DNA of 64,000 nucleotides from JABWAJ01 sp038323375 (GCA_038323375.1 JBBQGV010000016.1:12323-76322); one strand, 5' to 3'; shown: positions 54,092 to 63,753, counted from the first letter of the stretch. A program made the numbers and translations. Notes: generated by a model not told the origin, from the letters alone.

Positions 54092-54772
54092 TTAGTTCAG
54101 ACGCGACATATCGCGAACCAGAATTTTACCCCGGTTGAAATAAATCAGGTCAGATTTTCTTAACTCATTCAGCACCAGCGTCACTGTTTGGCGGGAGGTG
54201 CAGGTAATATTGGCAATATCCTGATGGGTCAGCGAATGCTTGAGCAGCATTTCGTAGCCAACTTTTCGACCCCGGTCGTTCACCGATTCTTTGATGAAAT
54301 CAATGATGCGGGTGCGGGCATCTTTAAAAATCAGCGACTCCAATTTATCTTCTGCGCGGATGAGGCGGCTGCCAATTAGTCCCATGAAAGCGCTGCACAA
54401 CTCAAAATTTTTGCGCATGAGTTGCTTAAAATCTTCCACTTTGATCAGGTAAAGGTGTACGTCTTCGCGAAGCGCCTGTGCAAAATCCTGGCGCTGCAAT
54501 TCGCCAACCATGCCCAATTCGCCAAAAACAGCCGTTGGATGGATCAGCGCTTTGATGACTTCTTTGCCATCTATAGAATGGGTAGCTATTTTTACTACCC
54601 CTCTTGATAAGAAATAGAGCGTATCAGAAGCGTCGCCCGGCGTATACAGTACACCGTATTTGGGGACGATTTTGTACTCTATCATACTTGTCAATTGCTC
54701 CCGCTCTGCCGGAGAGAGTGCATTAAACAAGGGGAAATAAGAAAGAAAGGCATTTTGTACTTCAAGATTCAT
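54092..54772 (-). CDS. Crp/Fnr-family transcriptional regulator
   Basis: 226 residues. An N-terminal cyclic-nucleotide-binding-like beta-barrel (about 20-125; GDASDTLYFLSRGVVKI, FGELGMVGELQRQDFAQA), a dimerisation helix, and a C-terminal winged helix (about 150-220; LTHQDIANITCTSRQTVTLVLNEL). There is no N-terminal Cys cluster, so it is not an oxygen-sensing Fnr. The effector could be cAMP or another small molecule, or none. It is followed by a strong terminator and forms a single-gene unit. Confidence 0.92.
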   Translation of the reverse strand: MNLEVQNAFLSYFPLFNALSPAEREQLTSMIEYKIVPKYGVLYTPGDASDTLYFLSRGVVKIATHSIDGKEVIKALIHPTAVFGELGMVGELQRQDFAQALREDVHLYLIKVEDFKQLMRKNFELCSAFMGLIGSRLIRAEDKLESLIFKDARTRIIDFIKESVNDRGRKVGYEMLLKHSLTHQDIANITCTSRQTVTLVLNELRKSDLIYFNRGKILVRDMSRLN

Positions 54773-54981
54773 AATGCTACCTTTTTGGAATGAATAATAG
54801 CTACTTACCGATTTTGCGCCAATCGCGCTTCACCTTCTTTTGTTTCGGGGTTACAATCTATCAGACACTAATCATTGCCCATCCCCCTATGCATGGGATG
54901 TTTTTTTTGTAGAAAATATTTTTGACGGGATGGAAAGCAGGCTTGTTGCCGTGCGATTGGTAAATTATTTTCCTAAAGCGC

Positions 54982-55011
54982 TTGCAGATTAAGAAAGTAC
55001 AGCTATCTTTG
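54982..55011 (+). promoter_or_regulatory. Promoter of the initiator tRNA gene
   Basis: TTG (54982-54984), a 19-nt spacer and TATCTTTG (55004-55011) form an excellent Bacteroidota promoter. The tRNA begins 17 nt after the -7 box. Confidence 0.75.
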
Positions 55012-55027
55012 CAATCCTATTTGAAAT

Positions 55028-55100
<73 letters not shown>

Positions 55101-55106
55101 CTATAT

Positions 55107-55142
55107 AAAAGGGAAATCCGTCTTCGGGTTTCCCTTTTTTTT
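55107..55142 (+). terminator. Terminator of the tRNA-fMet gene
   Basis: AAAGGGAAA-TCCGTCTTCGGG-TTTCCCTTT followed by a run of T. The stem is perfect and starts 7 nt after the tRNA. Confidence 0.85.
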
Positions 55143-55277
55143 ATTTCCGGCTCTGATAGAATCCCTTTTTTTCTCTAATATTGCCCATCTTTTCAGGCGT
55201 CTCCAGACATTGAATGCATGCGGAGCACGTACGGCAACTTTTACTTGTCATACATACACACTAACATCCAATACATC

Positions 55278-57200
55278 ATGAGGAATCGGGTCATTATTGA
55301 AAATGTAAAACCTGAAATTGACAACGGGCTTTTTTATATCAAAAGGATACCAGGCGAGCGCGTGGATGTGAGCGCCGACATTTTTTCTGACGGGCATGAC
55401 GTGTTGCGGGCTGCGCTGCACTTCAAGCACGAAAATGACAAAAACTGGTCGGAAGCCCCCATGGTTGAGGGGCTCAACGATGTATGGACTGCCGCCTTCA
55501 CGGTAGCTAAAGAGGGGTTCTACGAATACAGGGTAGAAGCCTGGGTAGACCACCTCAATACCTGGTACAAAGGATTTCTGAAAAAACAGGAAGACGGTCA
55601 GGATATGGCGGTAGAACTCAAAATCGGAGCCGACCTGCTCCGAAAAGCTGCGGTTTCCAAAACAGACAAAGCAAGCAAGCTGGCTAAAACCCTTGAAGGG
55701 AAACACGAAGCGGCTGTTGAGGCTGTGATGGCCGAAGATTTTGCGACCACTGTGGCTGAATTCCCGCACAAACAATTCCAAACCATTTACGACAACAACC
55801 TCCGCGTGCGCGTAGGCCGCAGCAAAGAACTCTTCAGTGCCTGGTACGAGTTTTTCCCCCGGTCTACGGCGCTGCTCCCCGGCAAACACGGCACGTTTAA
55901 AGATGCTGCCCGGCTGTTGCCCCGCATCCAGGAGCTGGGATTCGATATATTGTATTTGCCGCCGATCCACCCGGTTGGGAAACTGAACCGCAAAGGAAAA
56001 AACAATGCGGTGACCGCAGAATCCACCGATCCGGGTTCGCCTTGGGCCATTGGCAGCGAAGAAGGCGGCCATAAAGCCATCGCACCCGAACTCGGTACGC
56101 TGGAAGATTATAAAAAACTCATCCGCGAGGCTGAAAAAATGGGCATCGAGATTGCATTTGACCTGGCATTTCAATGCGCGCCCGACCATCCGTATATCAA
56201 GGAACACCCCGAATGGTTCCTCTGGCGCCCCGACGGCACCATCATGTACGCCGAAAATCCGCCGAAAAAATACCAGGACATCGTTCCAATCAATTTTGAA
56301 ACGGAAGACTGGGAAAATCTGTGGAACGAACTCAAAAGCATTATTTTGTATTGGGTGGAACAAGGCGTAAAGATCTTTCGGGTAGATAATCCGCATACCA
56401 AACCATTCCGTTTCTGGCAATGGGTGATTGGTGAAGTGCAACGCGAACACCCCGAAGTGCTCTTTTTGTCGGAATCCTTCACGCGACCAAAAGTGATGGC
56501 CGAATTGGCCAAAAGTGGCTTCACGCAATCCTACTCCTACTTCACCTGGCGCACGACCAAAAAAGAAGTGGAGGAATACATGACCGAGCTGACCCAAACC
56601 GAATTGCGCGAATATTTCAGGCCGAACTTCTGGCCCAATACGCCCGATATTTTGCCGTATGAACTCATGGGTGCCAATGTGAACGCGTTTGTCAAAAGGC
56701 TGCTCATGGCGTCTACTTTATCTTCCAACTATGGCTTGTACGGGCCTTCCTACGAATTCCTGGAAAATTCAGGCCACACCGGCGGCAAAGAAGAATACCA
56801 CAACTCGGAAAAATATGAAATTCGCCACTACAATTGGGCGGAGCGCAACCGGCTCACCGAAATCATGACCAAAATCAATAAAATCCGGCGCGAAAATCCT
56901 GCCTTGCAAACCACCTGGAACATTCAGTTTACCCGTACCGACAGCGATCACCTGATAAGCTACGTGAAAACGACGGACGACCTGAGCAACATCATCTGGT
57001 GCGTCGTCAATTTTGATACGCAATATGCGCAATCGGGTTTTGTGGAAGTGCCCAAAGCCCTGCTGAAAATTACGGGAAGGGTCAACCTGAAAGTAACCGA
57101 CCTGCTTTCCGGGGAGAGTTACCACTGGTTCAACGACTGGAACTTTGTGGAAATAAACCCCTACAAATGGCCGGCGCACCTTTTTAAGGTGGAATTGTAA
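55278..57200 (+). CDS. glgE: Alpha-1,4-glucan:maltose-1-phosphate maltosyltransferase (GlgE type)
   Basis: 640 residues from the ATG at 55278 (MRNRVIIENVKPEIDNGLFY); an in-frame ATG 20 codons earlier is less likely. GlgE extends alpha-glucans using maltose-1-phosphate. The N-terminal domain (about 1-110) is the GlgE-specific beta domain; the GH13 domain follows with DILYLPPIHPVGKLNRKGKN, nucleophile D370 in FRVDNPHTKPFRFW, and acid/base E399 in LSESFTRP. The NPHTKP motif separates GlgE from ordinary amylases. No treS, mak or glgB lies in the window, so the donor-making genes must be elsewhere. Confidence 0.93.
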   Translation: MRNRVIIENVKPEIDNGLFYIKRIPGERVDVSADIFSDGHDVLRAALHFKHENDKNWSEAPMVEGLNDVWTAAFTVAKEGFYEYRVEAWVDHLNTWYKGFLKKQEDGQDMAVELKIGADLLRKAAVSKTDKASKLAKTLEGKHEAAVEAVMAEDFATTVAEFPHKQFQTIYDNNLRVRVGRSKELFSAWYEFFPRSTALLPGKHGTFKDAARLLPRIQELGFDILYLPPIHPVGKLNRKGKNNAVTAESTDPGSPWAIGSEEGGHKAIAPELGTLEDYKKLIREAEKMGIEIAFDLAFQCAPDHPYIKEHPEWFLWRPDGTIMYAENPPKKYQDIVPINFETEDWENLWNELKSIILYWVEQGVKIFRVDNPHTKPFRFWQWVIGEVQREHPEVLFLSESFTRPKVMAELAKSGFTQSYSYFTWRTTKKEVEEYMTELTQTELREYFRPNFWPNTPDILPYELMGANVNAFVKRLLMASTLSSNYGLYGPSYEFLENSGHTGGKEEYHNSEKYEIRHYNWAERNRLTEIMTKINKIRRENPALQTTWNIQFTRTDSDHLISYVKTTDDLSNIIWCVVNFDTQYAQSGFVEVPKALLKITGRVNLKVTDLLSGESYHWFNDWNFVEINPYKWPAHLFKVEL

Positions 57201-57236
57201 GACCGAATTTATCTGGATACCAAACATCATAAACAC

Positions 57237-60089
57237 ATGAAAAAAACAAGTACTTTTTTATTAGCTGCCCTATTTTGCAGTGTGGGTTTGCTCCCTGCAC
57301 AGGTCAGTTTTACTAAAGCCAATGAAGCCATTGGACTCGCCAATTCTTTCAGCGGGGTGGCCATTGCGGTGGCGGATATGAACGCAGATGGTTTTGACGA
57401 CATCGTACATTTGAACCAAGGTCGAATTCTGACCATTCAATACCAAAAGCCCGGTGGTTCCGGCTTCACAACGTCTATCCTCGGCAGCGTGTCAGGCCAG
57501 AGCCAGTGGAGTATGTGTGTGGCCGACGTAGACAACAACGGCTTCAACGATGTGCTCACCGGCGGGCGCTACGACGGGGTTAAGCTGTTTCAGGCCGACG
57601 CCGCGGGCAGCAACTACACTATGGGCATGCTCCCCGGTTCAAACATCTTTATCCAGGGATCCAACTTTGCCGACATCAACAACGACGGCTGGTTGGATGT
57701 GTTCGCCTGTCACGACGACGCTGCCGGGCGGGTTTGGGGTAACAATGGTGCGGGCGTCCTTTTAGAAGCCAACACCTGGATTGACCTTGCTACCGTTCCA
57801 GCTTCTGATAATTCAGGCAATTATGGCAGCGTTTGGTCTGATTTTGACAACGACGGCGACCTCGACCTCTACATCGCCAAATGCCGCCAGGGGGTGAACG
57901 ACCCGGCAGATCCGCGCCGCATCAACGCGCTTTACGTCAACGACGGTGCTGGCAATTTCACGGAAGCAGCCGGAGCGGCCAACCTGAAAATCGGCGCACA
58001 ATCCTGGACGGCCGATTTCGGAGACATTGACAACGACGGCGATATGGATTGCTTCATCACCAACCACGACGTGCCCAGCATGCTGATGCTCAACGATGGA
58101 ACCGGCGTTTTTACGGACATCGCTGCAAACAGTGGACTGAATGTGACGGGATTGCCCATCCAGGGTATTTTCCGCGATTTTGACAACGATGGCTGGGTAG
58201 ACATCATCGTTTCCGGAAGCCAGGATCATATCTTCAAAAACAACGGCAACCTGACGTTTTCGAAAGTACAGGGTCTTTTTAATAGCGATGAAATCGAATC
58301 TTTTGCAATCGGTGATTTAAACCACGATGGCCGCCTCGATATTTATGCCGGGTATGCCGAGATCTATACCACGCCCAGCAGTACGCCCGATGCCGTCTGG
58401 TTAAATACAACCGCAACGGACAACCACTTTTTGTCGGTATCATTGATCGGCAATGCGAGCAACCGCAACGGGATTGGCGCCCGCATCACCATCTATGGCT
58501 CATGGGGGCAGCAGGTGCGCGAAGTGCGTTCGGGCGAAAGCTACGGCATCATGAACTCGTTTTCACAACACTTCGGGCTGGGCAGTGCTACAACCGTAGC
58601 GTCCATTGTTGTGAAATGGCCTTCCGGTCAAGTAGATACCTATACCAATTTAGCCGGCGATCAATTTATTACCCTCATTGAGGGCACCTGCATTTCGCCT
58701 GATGTCGCACTCGCAGCCAACGGGCCGCTCACTTTTTGCAGCGGCGAAAGCGTTACGCTCTCCGCGCCGGAAGGGTTTTCTACATACACCTGGTCGGACG
58801 GCAGTACCGCCAACAATATAGCGGTAACGACCTCCGGGACTTATAGCGTTGTTGTGAACGATGATAACGGCTGTTTCTCGACCTCCTTGCCCATTGTGGT
58901 GATGGTTGATCCGGTTGAAACGCCATCCATCAGCGCTGCGGGCGATACCCTTTTCTGTCAGGGTGGCAGCGTCGAGCTGATTTCCAGTGAAGCCGTTGCG
59001 TATACCTGGTCTACGGGTGCAACTACGGCTGCGATTTCGGTAACGGAAACGGGCGATTTTTTTGTGACGACCCAGGGTTTGTGCGCAGAATTTTCTTCTT
59101 CGCTCCTGCATGTGGAAGTATTGCCGGTGCCTGCACCGGAAGTTACCCCGGATACAGTGATCATCTCGGGGGACGCGGTGTTGTACGCAACTGGCGATAA
59201 CCCGCAATGGTACGATGCTCCTTTTGGCGGCAATCTGGTAGCTGAAGGCGATTCCCTGCTCGTTCCCTCTCTGGCAGCAACGACTACTTTTTATGTAGAA
59301 GATGCGGAATTCTACCCCGGCTCGCTTTATTTCGGAGGCATTCCGGAACATGCCGGGAACACAAATTTCAGCGGCAACCAGTTCAACGGCCAGCTTATTT
59401 TTGACGCATACCAACCGTTTACCCTCGTATCGGTGAAGGTGTACACGGATACGCCTGGCGAACGCACCATCGAATTGGTCAATTCAGGAGGTACCGTATT
59501 GCAGGCTTTGGACGTCCAGATTGACTCCGGCACTTTTGTCCTTCCGATTTACTTTCAGGTGCCTGCGGGTAATGACTTGGTGCTCACAACCAATACGGCC
59601 AAAAATATGAGCGTATTGGGCACGACCAGCCCGCGCCTGCGCCGGACAAACGGCCCGGTTGACTACCCTTATGTGGTGCCGGGTGTCGTTGACATCAAAG
59701 GATCTAACCTGGGGGAGGATGTATACTATTATTTCTACAACTGGGAAGTGAAACTCCGGGATGTTGAATGCACAAGTGAACGCGTGCCGGTAGAAGCGGT
59801 GCTCTTCGTCCCCAACAGCACGGGTGAAACGGCGCTGGAAGGCCGCCTGACGATGTACCCCAACCCTGGAAGCAGCGAGGTATTCGTTACTTTGCCTGAA
59901 TTGTCGGGCGTCGCCAGCTTACAGGTATTTAACCTGAATGGCGCTGCGCTACTGAAGCAAACGGTAACGCCGGGCCAAACTCAGGCGACCCTGAACGTAG
60001 ACCGCCTGCCTGCGGCTGTATACGCAGTAAAAGTGGAAGACGCCGGCAAAGTTTGGGTCGGACGATTGGTCGTACAGACCACTCATTAA
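57237..60089 (+). CDS. Secreted FG-GAP/ASPIC-UnbV propeller protein with Ig-like domain and T9SS tail
   Basis: 950 residues: signal peptide (1-21), seven or so FG-GAP/VCBS repeats with calcium-binding DxNxDGxxD loops (AVADMNADGFDDIV, DINNDGWLDVF, DFDNDGDLDLY, DIDNDGDMDCF), a UnbV/ASPIC domain (NGIGARITIYGSWGQQVREV; SGQVDTYTNL), Ig-like domains (CSGESVTLSAPEGFSTYTWS), a beta-sandwich region and a type A T9SS signal (LTMYPNPGSSEVFVTL). Probably an extracellular calcium-stabilised adhesion or binding protein. It starts 37 bp after glgE, but the two are functionally unrelated. Confidence 0.9.
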   Translation: MKKTSTFLLAALFCSVGLLPAQVSFTKANEAIGLANSFSGVAIAVADMNADGFDDIVHLNQGRILTIQYQKPGGSGFTTSILGSVSGQSQWSMCVADVDNNGFNDVLTGGRYDGVKLFQADAAGSNYTMGMLPGSNIFIQGSNFADINNDGWLDVFACHDDAAGRVWGNNGAGVLLEANTWIDLATVPASDNSGNYGSVWSDFDNDGDLDLYIAKCRQGVNDPADPRRINALYVNDGAGNFTEAAGAANLKIGAQSWTADFGDIDNDGDMDCFITNHDVPSMLMLNDGTGVFTDIAANSGLNVTGLPIQGIFRDFDNDGWVDIIVSGSQDHIFKNNGNLTFSKVQGLFNSDEIESFAIGDLNHDGRLDIYAGYAEIYTTPSSTPDAVWLNTTATDNHFLSVSLIGNASNRNGIGARITIYGSWGQQVREVRSGESYGIMNSFSQHFGLGSATTVASIVVKWPSGQVDTYTNLAGDQFITLIEGTCISPDVALAANGPLTFCSGESVTLSAPEGFSTYTWSDGSTANNIAVTTSGTYSVVVNDDNGCFSTSLPIVVMVDPVETPSISAAGDTLFCQGGSVELISSEAVAYTWSTGATTAAISVTETGDFFVTTQGLCAEFSSSLLHVEVLPVPAPEVTPDTVIISGDAVLYATGDNPQWYDAPFGGNLVAEGDSLLVPSLAATTTFYVEDAEFYPGSLYFGGIPEHAGNTNFSGNQFNGQLIFDAYQPFTLVSVKVYTDTPGERTIELVNSGGTVLQALDVQIDSGTFVLPIYFQVPAGNDLVLTTNTAKNMSVLGTTSPRLRRTNGPVDYPYVVPGVVDIKGSNLGEDVYYYFYNWEVKLRDVECTSERVPVEAVLFVPNSTGETALEGRLTMYPNPGSSEVFVTLPELSGVASLQVFNLNGAALLKQTVTPGQTQATLNVDRLPAAVYAVKVEDAGKVWVGRLVVQTTH

Positions 60090-60143
60090 TCCGGCTCGTT
60101 GACGAGCCACTATATCCAGGCAGCGCCTGAAAAATAAAACGCA

Positions 60144-60168
60144 GGGGCGGAGCCGCCGCGCGAGCGGG
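60144..60168 (+). repeat. 25-bp GC-rich box, second copy
   Basis: It matches the box at 33946-33970 in 23 of 25 positions (differences at positions 6 and 14). Both copies are intergenic and both lie beside an inverted repeat built of A/T-rich words. Confidence 0.65.
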
Positions 60169-60178
60169 AATAAAAAGG

Positions 60179-60267
60179 TTCAAGGAGAAAGTAGAAAGGT
60201 TAAAGGGGGGACACGTAATTCCATCGCGAAACGTATCTCACTTTAACCTTTCTACTTTAACCTTGAA
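60179..60267 (+). repeat. 27-bp inverted repeat around a 35-bp loop
   Basis: 60179-60205 (TTCAAGGAGAAAGTAGAAAG onward) and 60241-60267 are reverse complements with two mismatches. The 210-bp gap between the FG-GAP gene and the GRDP-like gene has no ORF. The arm is rich in simple words (AAAGTAGAAAGGTTAAAG). Confidence 0.7.
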
Positions 60268-60299
60268 GCCCCCTACCAGCTACCGTAATAAAAACCTGT

Positions 60300-60833
60300 A
60301 TGGACCCAACTCACCAACAACTCTGGTATAAAATTCGGAATTTCGAATTCGGCGATCCCGATGCCCAACTCGGCTTTGTAGACCGCCTGGCGCGCGAAAA
60401 CGGCTGGAGTCTGGACTATGCCTCCCACATATCCTGGGAATACAAAAGATTCCTGTTTTTGTGCTGCGTTTGTGAACATTCTGTCACGCCCTCCGACCAG
60501 GTGGATCAGGCCTGGCACTTGCACCTGCTTTATACCCAATCTTACTGGATTGATTTTTGCCGGGATACCATTGGCCGCGACCTCCACCACGAGCCTACCA
60601 AAGGGGGCGCTGCTGAGGGGGATAAATTCAGACTTTGGTATGAAAAAACCCTCGAATCGTATAGAATTTATTTTGGGAACGAAGCGCCGTCCGATATTTG
60701 GCCTGAAGCAGATATCCGCTTTTCAGGATTCAATTTCCGAAGAGTAGATTTGGACAAATATTGGATTTTTCCCAAAATAAAAATTGGCTTATGGAAATTG
60801 TTATCCGGGATTGGACGCCCGCCGAAGTTTTGA
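60300..60833 (+). CDS. GRDP-like (DUF1399-type) protein
   Basis: A 177-residue protein with the GRDP-like pattern: FVDRLARENGWSLDYASHIS, EYKRFLFLCCV and the diagnostic DQVDQAWHLHLLYTQSYWI followed by DFC. The conserved WHxHxLYT...FC block is shared with plant glycine-rich-domain proteins, whose biochemical role is unclear. In bacteria such genes often stand next to Gly/Cys-tailed (TIGR04222-like) proteins, as here. It has no signal peptide. Its 3' end overlaps the start of the next gene by 43 bp, indicating translational coupling. Confidence 0.72.
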   Translation: MDPTHQQLWYKIRNFEFGDPDAQLGFVDRLARENGWSLDYASHISWEYKRFLFLCCVCEHSVTPSDQVDQAWHLHLLYTQSYWIDFCRDTIGRDLHHEPTKGGAAEGDKFRLWYEKTLESYRIYFGNEAPSDIWPEADIRFSGFNFRRVDLDKYWIFPKIKIGLWKLLSGIGRPPKF

Positions 60834-61564
60834 TGATCCTTACGCCCAACACCTTCAATGGCCGGGATATGATGAAATACACTTTTCTGGATTTGATCAT
60901 GAAAGGGGTCTTGAAATATGAAAAAGTTGAAACAGCGGGAAAGACCTCCCACAATATTTCGGGTGGGCCGTTGCTTCATTCGTATCAACCGAAGGAACAC
61001 GAAGCAGTTTTTCTGGCTCCTTTCTAAAAAGGGCAGCCGCACATCCAATTAAAACTTTTGGTGAAAACCCTTACCCAAAGCGTGGGCGGATATTATAATT
61101 TCCGGCAACGCTATGTCAAACGTTCTTCGCGGCTCGCCGCTTATTTTAAACCCAGTTTCTGGAACATCATCAACGTTCTGTCTCTCAACGAAAAAGGCAA
61201 ATCGCTCCAGCAACGCCTGAATATGCAGGTGGAGGCAGCCCAAAGCAGTTTGAAAAATCTTTCCAATCAGCCCAATGATTCCACAAGGAATCTGCCTTTT
61301 CCAATCCTTGGAACCAACATCATCCTGTTAGCCGAATGGGATGCCTTGATGCGACGCAACGACCTCGAAGCAATTGCAGAGGAACTCCTGAATCAATCGC
61401 CGGATATGTTTGTGGAAATCTCCGACCAAATCTGGGATTCTCTGGGGGATGCGTGGTCTGCCATTTCGGACGCAGTTTCCGACGCCGGAGGGAGCGCTGG
61501 CGGCAGTGGGACAGATGGCGGCAGCGGCTGTGGGAGTGGTTGTGGCGGCGGATGCAGTAGTTGA
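60791..61564 (+). pseudogene. TIGR04222-like protein with Gly/Cys-rich tail, split by an in-frame stop
   Basis: From ATG 60791 the frame reads MEIVIRDWTPAEVLMILTP, NTFNGRDMMKYTFLDLIMKG and HSYQPKEHEAVFLAPF, then TAA at 61025-61027. The same frame continues with KGQPHIQLKLLVKTLTQSVG and the long tail YFKPSFWNIINVLSLNEKG, ending in a low-complexity SGCGSGCGGGCSS. Together the two parts give about 257 residues with a winged-helix-like start and the Gly/Cys C-terminus seen in TIGR04222-type proteins. A single base change (such as TTA to TAA) explains the stop. The 168-residue second part could alternatively start independently near 61058. Confidence 0.6.
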
Positions 61565-61766
61565 GCAAAATGTCTCACAAGGCAACGTGCAAAAGGCAAG
61601 GGGCAATATATACCTTGCGCCATTGAGTTTTGTGCGCCGGATTCGTCGTTTCCAACTTAGCGATCTCAAAGGCCCTTGCAGGGTCTAATCACCTTAACCA
61701 CTTCGTGGTTGCCGCCTGGTAAGTTGACGGCAGTACACTTCAAGTGGTAGTTCGTTCCACGAATAA
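61565..61766. other. Non-coding stretch with short palindromic words
   Basis: About 200 bp without a supported gene. It contains GCCCTTGCAGGGTC and AACCAC-TTC-GTGGTT (about 61692-61710), small hairpin words. The downstream gene's frame opens only at 61767, right after a TAA. Confidence 0.4.
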
Positions 61767-61796
61767 AAAGCAGCAGGAAAATGCAAGCTGTCCGGC

Positions 61797-62942
61797 TTGT
61801 GGCAAAAACACCATCCGGCCATTGAGGCTCCCCGTTTTGAATGGCTCTATGGAAAGCCCGGGAACCCAACATCGGTCATGCCTGCTGCTTGGCAAAGCGA
61901 ACGGCTCGAATATCAATTTTCGGTGTCCAATCAGCATCAGGATACAAAACTTACGGTGGATCAATATTCCAGCGGTTCGTTGGACTGGTATGATTTTGAT
62001 ATCGAAAGGGCAACCGTAGGAGCGGCCAATTCCACACAGACGTTCATCCCCGCTCCCGTCATGTTTGAAGGCATGCCCAAACCGCGTTGGTGGGAAATGG
62101 AGGACGGTACCGTCAATTTTGGCGATGTGAATGCCCAAAAAACCGACCTGCCGACCTTGCTCCTCTTGGAGTTTGCCCTGATTTACGGCAATGATTGGTT
62201 GATCGTGCCTTATCCAATGGCCGTCAACACCCTTTGCCAAATAAAAGGCATCTTGGTGACGGATGTTTTTGGCTGCCATACTTATATCCCGCCCATAGAA
62301 TCCAATATCGGTGTAGCGCCTTGGGAAAAATGGGCCATGTTCCGGCATGGTGGCATGGGCGCAACAGCGACCTCGCCTTGGTTTTACCTTGCGCCCACCC
62401 TGCTAAAATCCATGGAAAGCGAACCGGTGGAATCTGTCAGTTTTTTGAGGGATGAAATGGCCAACTTGGTCTGGGCATTTGAGAACATCGTCCCGGGAGC
62501 CATGGGTAACGGGCAAAAATCCCGGGAAATTGCCCAACAAGAATCCGTGAAGCTGCCTGATAGCCCAATAACCGACCCGGAAAACCCGTTGTATTATACA
62601 TTGGGGACGAAGGTTCCTTTTTATCAGGTGCCATTTCTTCCCGTTGAAAAAACTGGCAGCGGAGGCCAAGTGAAAATGCGCCTGCAAATGGGGAGAACGC
62701 CCCAAAGCAGCGAACCAAGAGGCATATTCTTGCGGGAAGTTCCGCCGCCCTTCTACATCCGGGAAGAGGAGGTGTCCCGCTCCGGTATCAGGCTTTCCCG
62801 GAAATGGCAACGGACGCGCTGGGCAGATGGGGCAGTTTTCCAGTGGGTGGGAAGGGAGAAAGAAACGGGCAAAGGGGAAGGCAACAGCGGGCTTCAATTT
62901 GATGTGATCAGCCATAAGCCGGAGTATAGACCCGTGAATTGA
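61797..62942 (+). CDS. Conserved uncharacterised protein, possibly 5'-truncated
   Basis: 381 residues from a TTG at 61797 (frame open from 61767). I recognise the conserved blocks SERLEYQFSVS, GSLDWYDFDIE, FEGMPKPRWWEMEDGTVNFG, TDLPTLLLLEFALIYGNDW, KGILVTDVFG, KWAMFRHGG and FLRDEMANLVWAFENIVPG from larger uncharacterised proteins found in diverse bacteria. I know no function for them. Such proteins usually have a sizeable N-terminal part before the ERLEY block, and there is no ATG start, so this copy may have lost its 5' end. The last ~60 residues (SGIRLSRKWQRTRWADG) look like a strand-rich tail. Confidence 0.65.
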   Translation: MWQKHHPAIEAPRFEWLYGKPGNPTSVMPAAWQSERLEYQFSVSNQHQDTKLTVDQYSSGSLDWYDFDIERATVGAANSTQTFIPAPVMFEGMPKPRWWEMEDGTVNFGDVNAQKTDLPTLLLLEFALIYGNDWLIVPYPMAVNTLCQIKGILVTDVFGCHTYIPPIESNIGVAPWEKWAMFRHGGMGATATSPWFYLAPTLLKSMESEPVESVSFLRDEMANLVWAFENIVPGAMGNGQKSREIAQQESVKLPDSPITDPENPLYYTLGTKVPFYQVPFLPVEKTGSGGQVKMRLQMGRTPQSSEPRGIFLREVPPPFYIREEEVSRSGIRLSRKWQRTRWADGAVFQWVGREKETGKGEGNSGLQFDVISHKPEYRPVN

Positions 62943-62982
62943 TATACCTCTTTTCAACCTTCACATTTCCTATTAAAAACCC

Positions 62983-63753
62983 ATGTTTACCTTCGACATC
63001 CTCCTCCACCTCTCCAAAACCGCTTACCACCCGGAAATAGCCGAGCTGTTGGAAGACCTGCTCAGTGCCCTCCACGATGCCCGGCAAATACTCGGCTGGG
63101 AGGATTGCATGTTTGTCCATGCAGACAACACGCTGCGGGTATCAGTGACCTGCCCCCAAGCGGATTCCTTGAATCCAAAAAACAGCACCGTATATGGCAA
63201 ATCATGGTTGGAGCGAATCGAGAGCGTCTTGCAAGCGCCCGTGCAATTTATCCCAACGGGCAATGACCTACGCTATGAACCCTATATTGAGCAGGAAAAA
63301 CCATCTTTTTATATCCTTTGCTACGGCGATTATTCTCCTTTGGTGAACGGGGATACCCGCCAACCGATACCCTTATACAAAATCCCGTTTACCTACCACG
63401 ATAATGCCTGCTACAACGACATCAGATTTTGGGAACGAAATTACGAGCGCATCTACGGGCTTTGGTTCAACGGCGCAGTCGGAGAGCAATTTGCCCGGCG
63501 GCAAATGCAGGATGCTGACTCCGCCCTTTCCAAACAGGGCAGGGCGGCGGGCCAACGCATAGAGGAAGTGAGCGGCGTACCCACCTTTTATTTTTTGTTC
63601 AATTATCGCAGGCGAAGCCGGAAGCAAGACCGTGAATGGAAGTGCCCTGATTGTGGAAAGGAATGGTGGCTGGAAGGGCGTGTACCGGGAGATTTTATTG
63701 CCTTCCGCTGCGAGGGATGTCGGTTGGTGTCTTCGTTTACTATAAATTCTTAG
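62983..63753 (+). CDS. Zn-ribbon-containing protein (DUF2310-like)
   Basis: A 256-residue protein. The N-terminal part (about 1-210) has no motif I can name beyond family similarity (LLHLSKTAYHPEIAELLEDL; CYGDYSPLVNGDTRQPIPLY; DIRFWERNYERIYGLW). The C-terminus is a four-cysteine zinc ribbon: WKCPDCGKEWW, then FRCEGCRLVSS. This pairing is characteristic of DUF2310, described only as possibly nucleic-acid-binding. It lies 40 bp after the uncharacterised gene and may be in the same operon. A palindromic repeat follows. Confidence 0.72.
   Translation: MFTFDILLHLSKTAYHPEIAELLEDLLSALHDARQILGWEDCMFVHADNTLRVSVTCPQADSLNPKNSTVYGKSWLERIESVLQAPVQFIPTGNDLRYEPYIEQEKPSFYILCYGDYSPLVNGDTRQPIPLYKIPFTYHDNACYNDIRFWERNYERIYGLWFNGAVGEQFARRQMQDADSALSKQGRAAGQRIEEVSGVPTFYFLFNYRRRSRKQDREWKCPDCGKEWWLEGRVPGDFIAFRCEGCRLVSSFTINS

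Noticed and set aside
61744..62019. Alternative frame with SCPACGKN, resembling a transposase zinc-finger start
   Set aside because: The match is only a CxxC word. The frame conflicts with the long conserved ORF beginning at 61767/61797, and no further transposase motif follows.
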